IMG/VR virus record: IMGVR_UViG_3300032246_002280
Span: 1 to 40,687 of that record
Reading direction: 5' to 3' (one strand)
Source of the DNA: a virus
Length of the DNA stretch: 40,687 nucleotides
The translations under genes were made by a program, and so were the position numbers. This document shows positions 7,940 through 16,142 of this stretch, one piece after another. The notes below the pieces were generated by a model, which ran no database searches, had not been told where the DNA came from, and saw only the letters and a program-made list of their open reading frames with translations. Position 1 is the stretch's first letter. Each line of letters begins with the position of its first letter.

Positions 7940-9079
7940 ATGAGTCAGAATTTTAAAGAAACCTATTATGGTAAAAAGATAGATACTTCTAATATTCTTA
8001 ATATTGAAGATGCAAGTAAAATTATTAATGGAAGAAGAACAATAGTAATAACTGGAGTTACTGGTCAAGACGGAAGTCATATGGTTGACTTTTTGCTTAA
8101 AAATACAGATTATCTTATTTTTGGTGGAGTAAGAAGATTAAGCGTATATAATCATGAAAATATTAAACATATTAAATCTGATAGATTTCATCTTATTAAT
8201 TTTGATTTGACTGATTCTCATGCTATATCTAGAACCGTAGAAAAACTCCAACCTGATTATTTTATTAACTTTGCTGCTCAAAGTTTTGTTGCAAGTAGCT
8301 GGGATTTTGCTAGACAAACTTGGCAAACTAATTCTACGGCAGTTCTTGATATTTTAGAAGCCATAAGGCTTTATAAACCATCTTGCAGACTCTACCAAGC
8401 TGGCTCGAGTGAAGAATTTGGAAATGTACAATATGCTCCACAGGATGAAAATCATCCATTAAAACCAAGAAGTCCATATGGAGCAAGCAAAGCAGCCTCT
8501 AGACAATTAGTTAAAGTATATAGGGAATCTTACAACACTTACGCTATTCAAGGTTGGCTTTTTAATCATGAAGGAACTAGACGAGGCGAAGAATTTGTTA
8601 CTAGAAAAATTACAAAAAATGTAGCAAGAATTTACAATGCGATTAAAGATAATAAAGAATTTAAGCCACTTGAATTAGGAAATATAGACGCAAAAAGAGA
8701 TTGGAGTGATGCAGAAGATTTCGTAGAAGGCGTTTGGATGATGTTAAATCAAGATAAATATAATGCAAATTATGATGGAGTACCAAAAGAATATATTTTC
8801 TCATCAAACGAAACACATACGATTAGAGAGTTTGCAGAAAAAGCTTTTGCTTGCGCTGGAATTATTGGCGAATGGATTGGTGAAAAGGAGCACGAAGTAT
8901 ATCTATCTAAGGATAAGAAAGTGTTAATTCAAATTAATCCTAAATTCTATAGGCCAGCAGAAGTAGAGCTTTTGCTTGGAGACTCTAATAAAGCTAGAAA
9001 AGAATTAAACTGGAAACCTAAATCATCATTTAATGATCTTATTGAAAAGATGGTAAAAAATGATATTGAAAATTTATGA
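7940..9079 (+). CDS. gmd: GDP-mannose 4,6-dehydratase
   Basis: A 379-residue SDR that makes GDP-4-keto-6-deoxymannose, the precursor of GDP-fucose, GDP-rhamnose, GDP-perosamine and GDP-colitose. Signatures are TGVTGQDGSHMVDFLL (NADP-binding loop near residue 39), NFAAQSFVASSW, AGSSEEFGNVQ, SPYGASKAAS with catalytic Tyr180, and GWLFNHEGTRRGEEFVTRKI, which is diagnostic for Gmd (usually FNHESPRRGE; here the Ser-Pro is changed). An N-terminal extension of about 33 residues precedes the Rossmann core. The product would feed the fucosyltransferase-like genes at the left end of the window if a GDP-fucose synthase is available. It overlaps the next gene by ATGA. Confidence 0.92.
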   Translation: MSQNFKETYYGKKIDTSNILNIEDASKIINGRRTIVITGVTGQDGSHMVDFLLKNTDYLIFGGVRRLSVYNHENIKHIKSDRFHLINFDLTDSHAISRTVEKLQPDYFINFAAQSFVASSWDFARQTWQTNSTAVLDILEAIRLYKPSCRLYQAGSSEEFGNVQYAPQDENHPLKPRSPYGASKAASRQLVKVYRESYNTYAIQGWLFNHEGTRRGEEFVTRKITKNVARIYNAIKDNKEFKPLELGNIDAKRDWSDAEDFVEGVWMMLNQDKYNANYDGVPKEYIFSSNETHTIREFAEKAFACAGIIGEWIGEKEHEVYLSKDKKVLIQINPKFYRPAEVELLLGDSNKARKELNWKPKSSFNDLIEKMVKNDIENL

Positions 9080-9930
9080 TATTATTAATTGGATCTAGCG
9101 GTTATATTGGTAGTGAATTTGTTAAACAATTAAATAAAAAAAATATAAAGTATTATACTTTATCATATAAAAGAGCAAATTTTAAAAATATAAAATCATT
9201 ACATGATACTTACAATATAAAATATTTAATTAATTCTGCAGCTTTTGTTGGAAAACCAAATATTGAAGCATGTGAGTCTCAAAAAGATAAATGTATAGAA
9301 GGTAATATTTTACTTCCTATTTCATTAAAAAATATATGTGAACAATTGAATATAATCTATTGCCACATTTCAACTGGATGCCTTTATAATGGAGTTGCTA
9401 GTGAATTAAATGGATACAAAGAAACAGATGAACCTAATTTTAATTTTAAATATAATAACTGCGGTTTTTATACAGGAACGAAGGCTCTAACAGAAGACCT
9501 AATTAAATCATATGAAGAAAGCTATATTTGGAGAATAAGACTACCATTCGAACAATTTAATAATGATAGAAACTATATATCAAAAGTTATAAAATATGAT
9601 ACTTTAATTACAGAAAAAAATTCATTAAGCAATAAAAGTGAATTTGTAAATGCATGCATAGAAAGTATATTAAAAGAAATACCTTTTGGAATATATAATA
9701 TAACTAATACAGGATCTATATCTGCGCTTGATATTTTTGAAAAAATTAAAAAAACAATAATGCCAAACAAAAAAGCCAACTTTCTAACAATGGATGAATT
9801 TTATAATAAAATAAGCTCCATGCCTCGATCAAATTGTATTACAGATAATTCAAAAATAAGATCCACAGGCATTAAAATGTTAGATGTAAACGAATCGGTA
9901 GACCTTTGCCTCAAAGATTGGATTTGGTAA
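9076..9930 (+). CDS. RmlD-like NAD(P)-dependent sugar reductase/epimerase
   Basis: A 284-residue atypical SDR related to dTDP-4-dehydrorhamnose reductases and bifunctional 4-keto-sugar epimerase/reductases. It begins ILLIGSSGYIGSEF (GxxGxxG), then has YLINSAAFVGKPNIEACES, CHISTGCLYNG and FYTGTKALTEDLI, where Tyr-x-x-x-Lys supplies the catalytic pair. The C-terminal part includes GIYNITNTGSISALDIFEKI, equivalent to the substrate-domain 'GiyHltg.g..S..efa' of RmlD. Sitting directly after Gmd by ATGA overlap, it could reduce the 4-keto sugar made by Gmd or RmlB. Which nucleotide sugar it takes cannot be decided here. It ends with a TAATATG junction. Confidence 0.7.
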   Translation: MILLIGSSGYIGSEFVKQLNKKNIKYYTLSYKRANFKNIKSLHDTYNIKYLINSAAFVGKPNIEACESQKDKCIEGNILLPISLKNICEQLNIIYCHISTGCLYNGVASELNGYKETDEPNFNFKYNNCGFYTGTKALTEDLIKSYEESYIWRIRLPFEQFNNDRNYISKVIKYDTLITEKNSLSNKSEFVNACIESILKEIPFGIYNITNTGSISALDIFEKIKKTIMPNKKANFLTMDEFYNKISSMPRSNCITDNSKIRSTGIKMLDVNESVDLCLKDWIW

Positions 9931-9931
9931 T

Positions 9932-11059
9932 ATGAATACTATTATTGATCTAGGAGAAATACCTTTAGTGAATAATCTGTGTCTCACTAAAGAAGAGTCT
10001 TTGAATTGTAAAAAATTTCCATTAAAAATAATTCAAAAAGAAGATCTAATTATGAAATTAGAATTAGAAATTAATTCTAATGATATGTTCTTCAACTATC
10101 TTTATAGAACGGCAGTAAATACTCCCTATGTAGATCATTGTAAAAAAATGTGGAAACAATTAGAAAAATATAACCCTAAAACTATAGTTGATATTGGAGG
10201 TAATGATGGATCTTTATTAAAATGTTTTAGATCAGAATCAAAGAGTAATTTAAAATTAATAAATGTTGACGCTAGTTCATCTTTTAAAGAAGAAAATGAA
10301 AAAGATGGAATTATATACTATAATGCTTATTGGGGAGATTTTGTACTTGATGAAAAAATAGACTTAATTACATCGACAAATGTATTTCAACATAATCCAG
10401 ATTATCGTAAATTTTTGAAAGGCATAAAAGATAATTTAAATGGCATTTGGGTTTTAGAGTTTCCATATTTCTTACATACTGTTGAAACTAATCAATTTGA
10501 TCAAATTTATCATGAACACGTTTATTATTGGTTAGTAACACCTTTAGTTAAATTATTCAGAGAATATGGTCTAAAAATACAATCAATTGAACAATATGAT
10601 ATGCATGGTGGATCTCTTAGAATCATATCTTCTAATAAATCTGATGATATAGAAAATTCACAAATTATTAATTATTATTTAAATAAAGAAAAAGATTATA
10701 ATTTTAAGAATTGGGGGAAACAAACAGCAAATAAAATAATTCAAGATTTTAATTTCATAAACTCATTAAATGGTAAAATTGCTGTATTTGGTGCAGCTGC
10801 AAAGGGTTGTGTTTATTTAAATAGTTTAAATATCTCAAATAAAATATCATATATTGTAGATGACACAAAAGAAAAGCAAAACAAATTTTGCCCAGGAACT
10901 GGATTAAGAATTGTTGATAGGGAATATTTCTACAAAGATAATCCAGATTATTTGATTATTTTAGCTCATAATTTTAAGAATTATATAATTGAATCAATAA
11001 GAAATGGTAGATTTAAAAATAGAATTATAACTATGATACCAGATATAGAAATATATTGA
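9932..11059 (+). CDS. NDP-sugar C-methyltransferase
   Basis: A 375-residue protein with the three-part plan of TylCIII/NovU-type deoxysugar C-methyltransferases. The N-terminal segment IIDLGEIPLVNNLCL resembles the substrate-binding domain start. The SAM-binding core has TIVDIGGNDGSLLK and LINVDASS. The family hallmark QFDQIYHEHVYYW contains the catalytic His-Glu-His. A C-terminal Rossmann-like domain begins GKIAVFGAAAKGCVYLNSL. These enzymes add a branching methyl to the carbon next to a 4-keto group. The N-terminus is short and lacks the usual zinc-binding CxxC pairs. The TGA stop (11057-11059) lies inside the -35 box of the next promoter. Confidence 0.82.
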   Translation: MNTIIDLGEIPLVNNLCLTKEESLNCKKFPLKIIQKEDLIMKLELEINSNDMFFNYLYRTAVNTPYVDHCKKMWKQLEKYNPKTIVDIGGNDGSLLKCFRSESKSNLKLINVDASSSFKEENEKDGIIYYNAYWGDFVLDEKIDLITSTNVFQHNPDYRKFLKGIKDNLNGIWVLEFPYFLHTVETNQFDQIYHEHVYYWLVTPLVKLFREYGLKIQSIEQYDMHGGSLRIISSNKSDDIENSQIINYYLNKEKDYNFKNWGKQTANKIIQDFNFINSLNGKIAVFGAAAKGCVYLNSLNISNKISYIVDDTKEKQNKFCPGTGLRIVDREYFYKDNPDYLIILAHNFKNYIIESIRNGRFKNRIITMIPDIEIY

Positions 11060-11084
11060 CATTTATATATAAAAATATTAAAAT
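11056..11084 (+). promoter_or_regulatory. Strong promoter for the 3-dehydrase gene, predicted leaderless
   Basis: TTGACA (11056-11061), exactly 17 bp, then TAAAAT (11079-11084). The -10 ends 6 nt before the ATG at 11091, so the expected first transcribed base is the A of ATG. The -35 contains the upstream TGA stop. No Shine-Dalgarno sequence is present. Confidence 0.65.
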
Positions 11085-11090
11085 CATATA

Positions 11091-12395
11091 ATGACAAAAA
11101 AAGATAAGATTCTAAATTTCATAAACTCTCTTGAACAAGAAGAGAATACGTTTATTCCACAATTTTGTCATAATTTAAAAGATACAAAAAATAAAGTATA
11201 TTATGGTGGGCCTTCTTATACAAAAGAAGAACTTGTAGAAGCTATAGATACTCTTTTATTTGGTAAATGGTTAGCTAGTGGTGAAAATGTAGCTAGATTT
11301 GAAAAAGAGTTCTCCAAGAGAATTAATGAAAAATATTCTGTCATGGTTAATTCTGGCAGTTCCGCTAACCTAGTAATGATCGCAGCACTTAAGAAGCATT
11401 TTAATTGGAAAGATAATGATGAAATTTTATTATCCGTAGTAGGTTTTCCAACTACTTTAAATCCTATTATTCAAAATAACTTAAAACCAGTATTCGTAGA
11501 TATTGAATTTAATACATTAAATTTTGATCTAAATCAATTAGAAACTAAAATAACTAAAAACACAAAAGCTATATTTATCTCTCCTGTTTTAGGTAATCCA
11601 CCAGATTTTGATAAACTTATTGAAATTTCTAAAAAATATAATATTGAATTAATTCTTGATGGGTGCGATAGCTTTGGAAGCAAATGGAAAGGTAAACATT
11701 TAAATGAATACTGCGTAGCCTCTAGTTGTTCTTTTTATCCAGCGCATCACCTTACTACTGGCGAAGGTGGAATGGTTTCTTCTAATATCGAAGATATTAT
11801 TAAATTAGCTAGAAGTTTTGCTTGGTGGGGAAGAGATTGCTATTGCATTGGTAGTTGTAATCTATTAAAAAATGGAAGCTGTAACGCTAGATTCTCTAAT
11901 TGGATCAAAGAAGTTCCATATAATATTGATCATAAATACTTCTTTACTCAAATTGGTTATAACTTGAAACCTTTAGATTTACAAGGCTCGATTGGTTTAG
12001 TCCAATTAAAAAAGATGGACGAATTTCACAATGCAAGAGTATCAAATAAAAATAAGATTCAAGATATCTTATCTAAAATTCCTAACTTAAAGTTTCCATC
12101 TGTTTTTGAAAACGCAGATGTTTCTTGGTTTGGAGTGCCTATCATTTGTGGCTGCTATCTCTCTAAAAACAATCTAGTAAATCATTTAGAAGAAAATGGA
12201 GTTCAAACTAGAAATTATTTCGCAGGAAATATACTTCTACATCCAGCTTATAAACATTTAGAAGATTGGAGGAATTATCCTAATGCAAATGCTGTTCTTG
12301 AAAAAGTATTTTTTGTAGGATGTTCTCCAACTATTGGTGAAGATAATATAAAGTATATACAAGAAGTTGTAAATGCATACGAGTCCAAGCATTGA
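11091..12395 (+). CDS. RfbH/E1-type NDP-4-keto-6-deoxyhexose 3-dehydrase (PLP plus Fe-S)
   Basis: A 434-residue member of the DegT/DnrJ/EryC1 PLP family. In SFYPAHHLTTGEGGMV the aminotransferase lysine is replaced by His (His219/His220), the mark of the deoxygenating 3-dehydrases RfbH/AscC (E1) and ColD. Unlike ColD, it also has the E1 cysteine pattern: Cys192, then exactly 57 residues, then Cys250-x-Cys252, with Cys256 and Cys264 as candidates for the fourth ligand. In Yersinia E1 the pattern is C-X57-C-X-C-X7-C around a [2Fe-2S] cluster; here the last spacing is X11 by a small insertion, or X3 using Cys256. It removes the C3 hydroxyl on the way to 3,6-dideoxyhexoses. It needs an electron-donating reductase, and none is visible here. 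Confidence 0.85.
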   Translation: MTKKDKILNFINSLEQEENTFIPQFCHNLKDTKNKVYYGGPSYTKEELVEAIDTLLFGKWLASGENVARFEKEFSKRINEKYSVMVNSGSSANLVMIAALKKHFNWKDNDEILLSVVGFPTTLNPIIQNNLKPVFVDIEFNTLNFDLNQLETKITKNTKAIFISPVLGNPPDFDKLIEISKKYNIELILDGCDSFGSKWKGKHLNEYCVASSCSFYPAHHLTTGEGGMVSSNIEDIIKLARSFAWWGRDCYCIGSCNLLKNGSCNARFSNWIKEVPYNIDHKYFFTQIGYNLKPLDLQGSIGLVQLKKMDEFHNARVSNKNKIQDILSKIPNLKFPSVFENADVSWFGVPIICGCYLSKNNLVNHLEENGVQTRNYFAGNILLHPAYKHLEDWRNYPNANAVLEKVFFVGCSPTIGEDNIKYIQEVVNAYESKH

Positions 12396-13200
12396 TCTAT
12401 TTGGTGGAACTGGTTTTGTAGGTTCTAATTTTTACAACTTATATAAGGATGAAGTTTACGTTCATCCAAGAAATCATAACGTACCATATTATAAAAATAT
12501 ATTGTACATGATTAGTACTACGGATAATTACAATGTGCTAGAAGATCCATATAAAGATATAAATACAAATTTAATTAAATTGATGGACGTTTTAGATAAC
12601 TGTAAGAATAAAGATGTAATTTTTAATTTTGTAAGCTCTTGGTTTGTTTATGGAGATACCGATCTACCAGCTAAAGAAACTTCTTATTGCAATCCAAAAG
12701 GATTTTATTCTATTACAAAAAAATGTGCAGAAGATTTATTAATAAGCTATTGCAAAACTTTTAATATCAAATACAGAATATTAAGAGTTGCAAATGTTTA
12801 TGGTAACAATGACTCTGGAACTTCTAAAAAGAAAAACGCACTAACCTATTTAATCAACAAAATAAAAAATAATGAAGAAATTAATTTATATTTCAATGGA
12901 TATTTCATAAGAGATTATATTCATGTAGAAGATACTTGTAAAGCTATTAAACTATGTTTAGATAAAAGTCAAATTAATGATATTTATAATATTGGTAATG
13001 GAGAACCTATAGTCTTTAAAGATATTATAGATTATGTAGTCAAACAAACTAATTCAAAATCAAATATAATTCCTATCGACCAACCAGAATTTCACAGAAT
13101 AGTTCAAGTTAAAGATATGTATTTAGATACCACTAAAATAAATAGTCTAGGATTCAAAAAAGATATTGACATTTACCAAGGAATTAGTAAACTATTATAA
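12373..13200 (+). CDS. Extended SDR: NDP-sugar reductase/epimerase
   Basis: A 275-residue SDR with FGGTGFVGSNF (nucleotide-binding loop), FNFVSSWFVYGD, YSITKKCAEDLL (catalytic Tyr-x-x-x-Lys) and RVANVYGNNDSG, followed by YIHVEDTCKAIKLCL and IYNIGNGEPIVFKDI, as in GalE-like and abequose/paratose-synthase-like enzymes. It overlaps the 3-dehydrase gene by 23 bp. In known 3,6-dideoxyhexose clusters such an SDR directly follows RfbH and reduces the C4 keto group. That order supports, but does not prove, the same job. The 23 bp overlap is longer than most junctions here, but the start is forced: the next in-frame ATG is far inside the fold. Confidence 0.72.
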   Translation: MHTSPSIDLFGGTGFVGSNFYNLYKDEVYVHPRNHNVPYYKNILYMISTTDNYNVLEDPYKDINTNLIKLMDVLDNCKNKDVIFNFVSSWFVYGDTDLPAKETSYCNPKGFYSITKKCAEDLLISYCKTFNIKYRILRVANVYGNNDSGTSKKKNALTYLINKIKNNEEINLYFNGYFIRDYIHVEDTCKAIKLCLDKSQINDIYNIGNGEPIVFKDIIDYVVKQTNSKSNIIPIDQPEFHRIVQVKDMYLDTTKINSLGFKKDIDIYQGISKLL

Positions 13201-13523
13201 TGAGTCAGCATAAGCTTTGTCAATTTATAACTAAAAAACATATAAAAGATAACATAAATTGGCCAAGAGAAATTAAGATCGCTCAAAGATTAACTAAAAG
13301 ATTCAAAGAGTTTGAATTTTGGGATAACTTAAGAGATTTTAAACTTCCATCATTAGCTTGGTTTCTTAAAAGCGAGGGTAAAGCTTTCTTATTATCAGAA
13401 TATGAGAAATTTAAATTAAATTTAAATGTTGAAACAGTAAAACTAGAAGAAAATAAAGTTCAAGACGATAAAAAGATTTGCAAAAAGCCTAAAAGTTTGA
13501 TAGAATTTATAAGACAAAAATGA
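13200..13523 (+). CDS. Hypothetical small basic protein
   Basis: A 107-residue lysine-rich protein I do not recognise. The N-terminal two thirds look helical with conserved-looking aromatic positions (NINWPREIKIAQRLTKRF, FEFWDNLRDFKLPSLAWFL), then a charged tail ending KPKSLIEFIRQK. It has no signal peptide, membrane span or metal motif. It is bound to its neighbours by TAATG and ATGA junctions, between the SDR and a glycosyltransferase gene. It could be an accessory to either, or a stray phage gene; function unknown. Confidence 0.6.
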   Translation: MSQHKLCQFITKKHIKDNINWPREIKIAQRLTKRFKEFEFWDNLRDFKLPSLAWFLKSEGKAFLLSEYEKFKLNLNVETVKLEENKVQDDKKICKKPKSLIEFIRQK

Positions 13524-14227
13524 AAAATATAGCCCTTACCTCTGCGATAAACTATAATGATTATTTAAAAATTTTTAAACAACATAATTATGATTATTTC
13601 GATGAAATATATGTGGTCACAGATACAAATCAAGACAATGAATTAGAAGAAATATGTAATGATGTTAAATTTAAATTAATAAAAACTGATAAATTTTATA
13701 CTTTTCAAAATCAACCAGCAAAATTTAATCGAGGAGCAGCTTATACATATGCTATGAGCTTGGTTAAAGATCCAAAGATTATTACAATTATAGATGCTGA
13801 TACTTTATTGCCAGAAAGTTATCATAATATATTTACAGAATTAAAATCAAAAGATAATTTTGACCAGATGATAAGTGCTAGAAGGTTTGTTTTAGAGACT
13901 TATCAAGATTATTCAAAAGTATTTCTAGAAAAAGATTCTAATTACAAATTAGAAATGAGAAGTTTTGATTGGGGTTGGGGATATTTACAAATTTTCCACG
14001 CAAAAAGCAAATGGTTAAAAAATGGCCTTGTATATCCAGAAAATTATGATTGTGCAGTATCAGATTTTATGTTTAGAAGACAATTTGGATGGCATATTTT
14101 TAGACAAGATACAGAAGAACATTATTGGGATCCAGAGGCACAAATATGCTTGAGGCAATTTCCAGTATATGGTCTAGGCCCAAACAATATTAATTCAAGA
14201 GGTCGCCGTGCGCCAGAATTTAAATAA
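13520..14227 (+). CDS. GT-A (GT2-like) glycosyltransferase
   Basis: A 235-residue single-domain GT-A protein. The segment PAKFNRGAAYTYAMSLV matches the 'fnra.a.N.g...a' helix of GT2/GT7-like enzymes and is followed by ITIIDADTLLPES, a clear DXD metal site near residue 95. The C-terminal motif FDWGWGYLQIFHAKSKWL resembles the 'GwG...' acceptor-side loop of family 7-like domains. It has no membrane segment. It is the last gene of the glycan block; six bases after its stop the promoter of the recombinase gene begins. Donor sugar unknown. Confidence 0.68.
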   Translation: MKNIALTSAINYNDYLKIFKQHNYDYFDEIYVVTDTNQDNELEEICNDVKFKLIKTDKFYTFQNQPAKFNRGAAYTYAMSLVKDPKIITIIDADTLLPESYHNIFTELKSKDNFDQMISARRFVLETYQDYSKVFLEKDSNYKLEMRSFDWGWGYLQIFHAKSKWLKNGLVYPENYDCAVSDFMFRRQFGWHIFRQDTEEHYWDPEAQICLRQFPVYGLGPNNINSRGRRAPEFK

Positions 14228-14232
14228 TTTAG

Positions 14233-14260
14233 TTGCATTTTGTTAAAAGAAAGGTATAAT
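14233..14260 (+). promoter_or_regulatory. Promoter of the RecA-like gene, predicted leaderless
   Basis: TTGCAT (14233-14238), 16 bp, TATAAT (14255-14260), then 6 nt to ATG at 14267. This spacing argues for 14267, not the TTG at 14240, as the true start, because the TTG lies upstream of the -10 box. Confidence 0.6.
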
Positions 14261-14266
14261 AAAATT

Positions 14267-15409
14267 ATGGGAAGAAAACCTAAAGAAGAAATCGTCCAAT
14301 CATCTGGTCCAAGTTCATCAGATAGATTGTTATCATTTTTAAAAGAAAATAAAGAAGATCATTATAATTTTGAAGATGAAATTTATTATAAAGTATCAAC
14401 TGGCAGTTTAAATCTCGATATCGCTACAAGTGGCGGCTTGTGTCCAGGTTTACATAGATTTATTGGCATGAATGAAGGTGGTAAAACTTCAGAAGCTCTT
14501 GAGGTAACAAAGAATTTTCTTAAATCGGTAGAAAATTCAAGAGCCTTACTTTTCAAAGCAGAGGGAAGATTAAGTAAAGAAATTAAAGATCGTTCTGGTA
14601 TTAAGTTTGTAACTGATCCAAAAGAATGGGTTGATGGAACATGTTTCGTATTTGAATGTAATATTTTTGAAACAGTTTCAGAATTAATGAAAGATCTTAT
14701 CCAGTCTAATGATGAAAATAAGAGATATATGTTTATTCTAGATTCAGTTGACGGTTTGATGACAAAAGGTGACTCTCAAAAAAGTATGACCGAAGCAACA
14801 AAGGTTGCTGGTGGAGCAGTTATTTCTTCAATGTTGATGAAGAGGATCTCTCTTGCGCTTTCTAAACGTGGTCATATGGCGATCTTTATTAGTCAAGTTC
14901 GATCTGATATTAAACTTGATCCTTATGCCGCAAATAAGGATGTTCGTCAAACTACTGCAACTGGTGGAAATGCACTATTGCATTTTGCTAATTGGATTCT
15001 TGAATTTGAACCAAAGTTCAACAAGGACCTTATTCTTGAAAAACCAAATGACAAATATGATCCAGTTAAGAATAAAATTATTGGACATAATGTTAAGATT
15101 GTTATTAAAAAATCCACAAATGAATCTACAAACTCTAAGATTCAATACCCAATCAAATATGGTCGTAAAGATGGTTCTTCTGTTTGGAGAGAATATGAAA
15201 TTATTGATCAAATCCTAGCTTGGGAATTTGCAACAGCAAAAGGAGCATGGGTTACTTTTTCTGATGAGATTATTGAAGAACTTAAAAAAGTAAATCTAGA
15301 ACTTAAGAAGCAACATCAAGGAATAGATAATCTAAGGTCTTATCTCGAAGAAAATAAACCAATCGTAGACTATTTCTATAATAAATTCATTAATACTCTT
15401 GCATCATGA
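14267..15409 (+). CDS. RecA/UvsX-like recombinase
   Basis: A 380-residue RecA-fold ATPase that would form filaments on ssDNA and drive strand exchange in phage recombination and replication. Features in order: KVSTGSLNLDIATSGGLCPG (the entry to the core in RecA), Walker A GMNEGGKT (residues 67-74), Walker B YMFILDSVDGL, the loop region MTEATKVAGGAVISSMLMKR, the sensor-like HMAIFISQVRSD, and TTATGGNALLHFANWILEFE, the counterpart of RecA's 'GG.al.fyas.rl'. The length is like UvsX rather than a short RadA. The start is fixed by the promoter and by the ATG that removes nine upstream codons. It ends in ATGA overlap with the nuclease gene. Confidence 0.85.
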   Translation: MGRKPKEEIVQSSGPSSSDRLLSFLKENKEDHYNFEDEIYYKVSTGSLNLDIATSGGLCPGLHRFIGMNEGGKTSEALEVTKNFLKSVENSRALLFKAEGRLSKEIKDRSGIKFVTDPKEWVDGTCFVFECNIFETVSELMKDLIQSNDENKRYMFILDSVDGLMTKGDSQKSMTEATKVAGGAVISSMLMKRISLALSKRGHMAIFISQVRSDIKLDPYAANKDVRQTTATGGNALLHFANWILEFEPKFNKDLILEKPNDKYDPVKNKIIGHNVKIVIKKSTNESTNSKIQYPIKYGRKDGSSVWREYEIIDQILAWEFATAKGAWVTFSDEIIEELKKVNLELKKQHQGIDNLRSYLEENKPIVDYFYNKFINTLAS

Positions 15410-15825
15410 GATTATTGAATATTAACGGCAAGCTCGTTAATAAAAATGTAAGAAATTACGAAATAGATTGGGATGGAAAATGCAGAAGCAAATTACAATT
15501 TAAATTCAAGCAATTCTTCTATCCTTACTGGAAAAATCATATTGTTTATGAAGAGTTTCCAGTTTACGGAAGCATGCTTAAAGTAGATTTATTAAATGCA
15601 ACTAAAAAGATAGCAGTTGAGATACAGGGTGATCAACATGAGAGCTTTAATAAGTTCTTTCATGACAATTCTAGATTAAAATATCTTCAAAGTATAAAAA
15701 GAGATGTCAAAAAAGAAAAATGGTTAGAAATGAATGGGTTTAAATTTCTTGAACTCTATGAAAATGATTTAAAAAATCTATCACCACAATATATAGAAGA
15801 AAAGTGCGGAATATTAATTATTTAA
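15406..15825 (+). CDS. Small PD-(D/E)XK / Vsr-DUF559-like endonuclease
   Basis: A 139-residue protein with a restriction-endonuclease-like active site. Asp61 in MLKVDLLN is followed by Glu72-x-Gln74 in IAVEIQGDQHE, a D-(x)n-E-x-Q variant used by Vsr, DUF559 and related nicking or junction enzymes. The later helix SIKRDVKKEKWLEMNGFKFLELYE matches the 'R...D..k...l...g..vlr' region of that fold. It overlaps the recombinase gene by ATGA, suggesting a joint role in recombination or branch processing. It could instead be a homing-type nuclease; no intron or intein surrounds it. Confidence 0.65.
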   Translation: MRLLNINGKLVNKNVRNYEIDWDGKCRSKLQFKFKQFFYPYWKNHIVYEEFPVYGSMLKVDLLNATKKIAVEIQGDQHESFNKFFHDNSRLKYLQSIKRDVKKEKWLEMNGFKFLELYENDLKNLSPQYIEEKCGILII

Positions 15826-15828
15826 GTG

Positions 15829-15834
15829 TAAAAT
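15829..15834 (+). promoter_or_regulatory. -10-like element of the AGTGTAAAAT type
   Basis: TAAAAT ends 6 nt before the GTG start at 15841. The wider string TTTAAGTGTAAAAT recurs exactly at 30287-30300 ahead of the tail-tip operon. No good -35 box is present, so if functional this would be an activated or second-class promoter. Confidence 0.35.
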
Positions 15835-15840
15835 TTTGTA

Positions 15841-16101
15841 GTGACAAATAAGAAAAAATTCAATTTTCCACCTGCCCTTTTAAAGCAAATTGACGAATGC
15901 AGTTTTGGTGGTTATATTCTTTTTAATTTTTCTAATAAAGGTGAACCACAAGTATATACAAAATTTGATAATCAAATAAATGCTATGGCTTTGTTATATT
16001 ATTTAAATACATGGGGACAAAGTATAGACCAACTTAATTTAGAAGCCACTACAGATTTAATAGCCAGAAAAAACGAAGAAGATTCAGAAGAACAAGATTA
16101 A
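15841..16101 (+). CDS. Hypothetical small protein with acidic tail
   Basis: An 86-residue protein starting with GTG. The core FPPALLKQIDECSFGGYILFNFSNKGEPQVYTKF looks like a small beta-rich fold, followed by a helix (NQINAMALLYYLNTWGQSIDQ) and an acidic tail ending EEDSEEQD. I do not recognise a family. Acidic C-termini like this are common in replication-associated proteins that bind partner proteins, and it lies between recombinase/nuclease genes and the helicase. No ATG is available near the N-terminus, and the -10-like element 6 nt upstream supports the GTG. Confidence 0.55.
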   Translation: MTNKKKFNFPPALLKQIDECSFGGYILFNFSNKGEPQVYTKFDNQINAMALLYYLNTWGQSIDQLNLEATTDLIARKNEEDSEEQD

Positions 16102-16104
16102 AAC

Positions 16105-16133
16105 TTGACTTTTAATTTCTAGTTTGGTATCAT
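16105..16133 (+). promoter_or_regulatory. Strong promoter of the helicase gene
   Basis: TTGACT (16105-16110), exactly 17 bp, TATCAT (16128-16133), then 9 nt to ATG at 16143. It lies entirely within the 41 bp between two genes. The untranslated leader would be at most 2-3 nt. Confidence 0.65.
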
Positions 16134-16142
16134 ATATAAAGG

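Noticed and set aside
14240-14266. TTG start at 14240 for the RecA-like protein
   Set aside because: It lies upstream of the TATAAT box at 14255 that would drive the gene. The ATG at 14267 gives a normal RecA-type N-terminus.
14853-15218. A 121-codon + strand frame inside the RecA-like gene
   Set aside because: It is out of frame with conserved RecA motifs that continue through this stretch, and its translation is Leu/Met-rich noise.
15406-15825. Homing endonuclease of an intron in the RecA-like gene
   Set aside because: The recombinase frame is complete, and the nuclease gene starts at its stop codon with the usual ATGA overlap. No interrupted gene flanks it.
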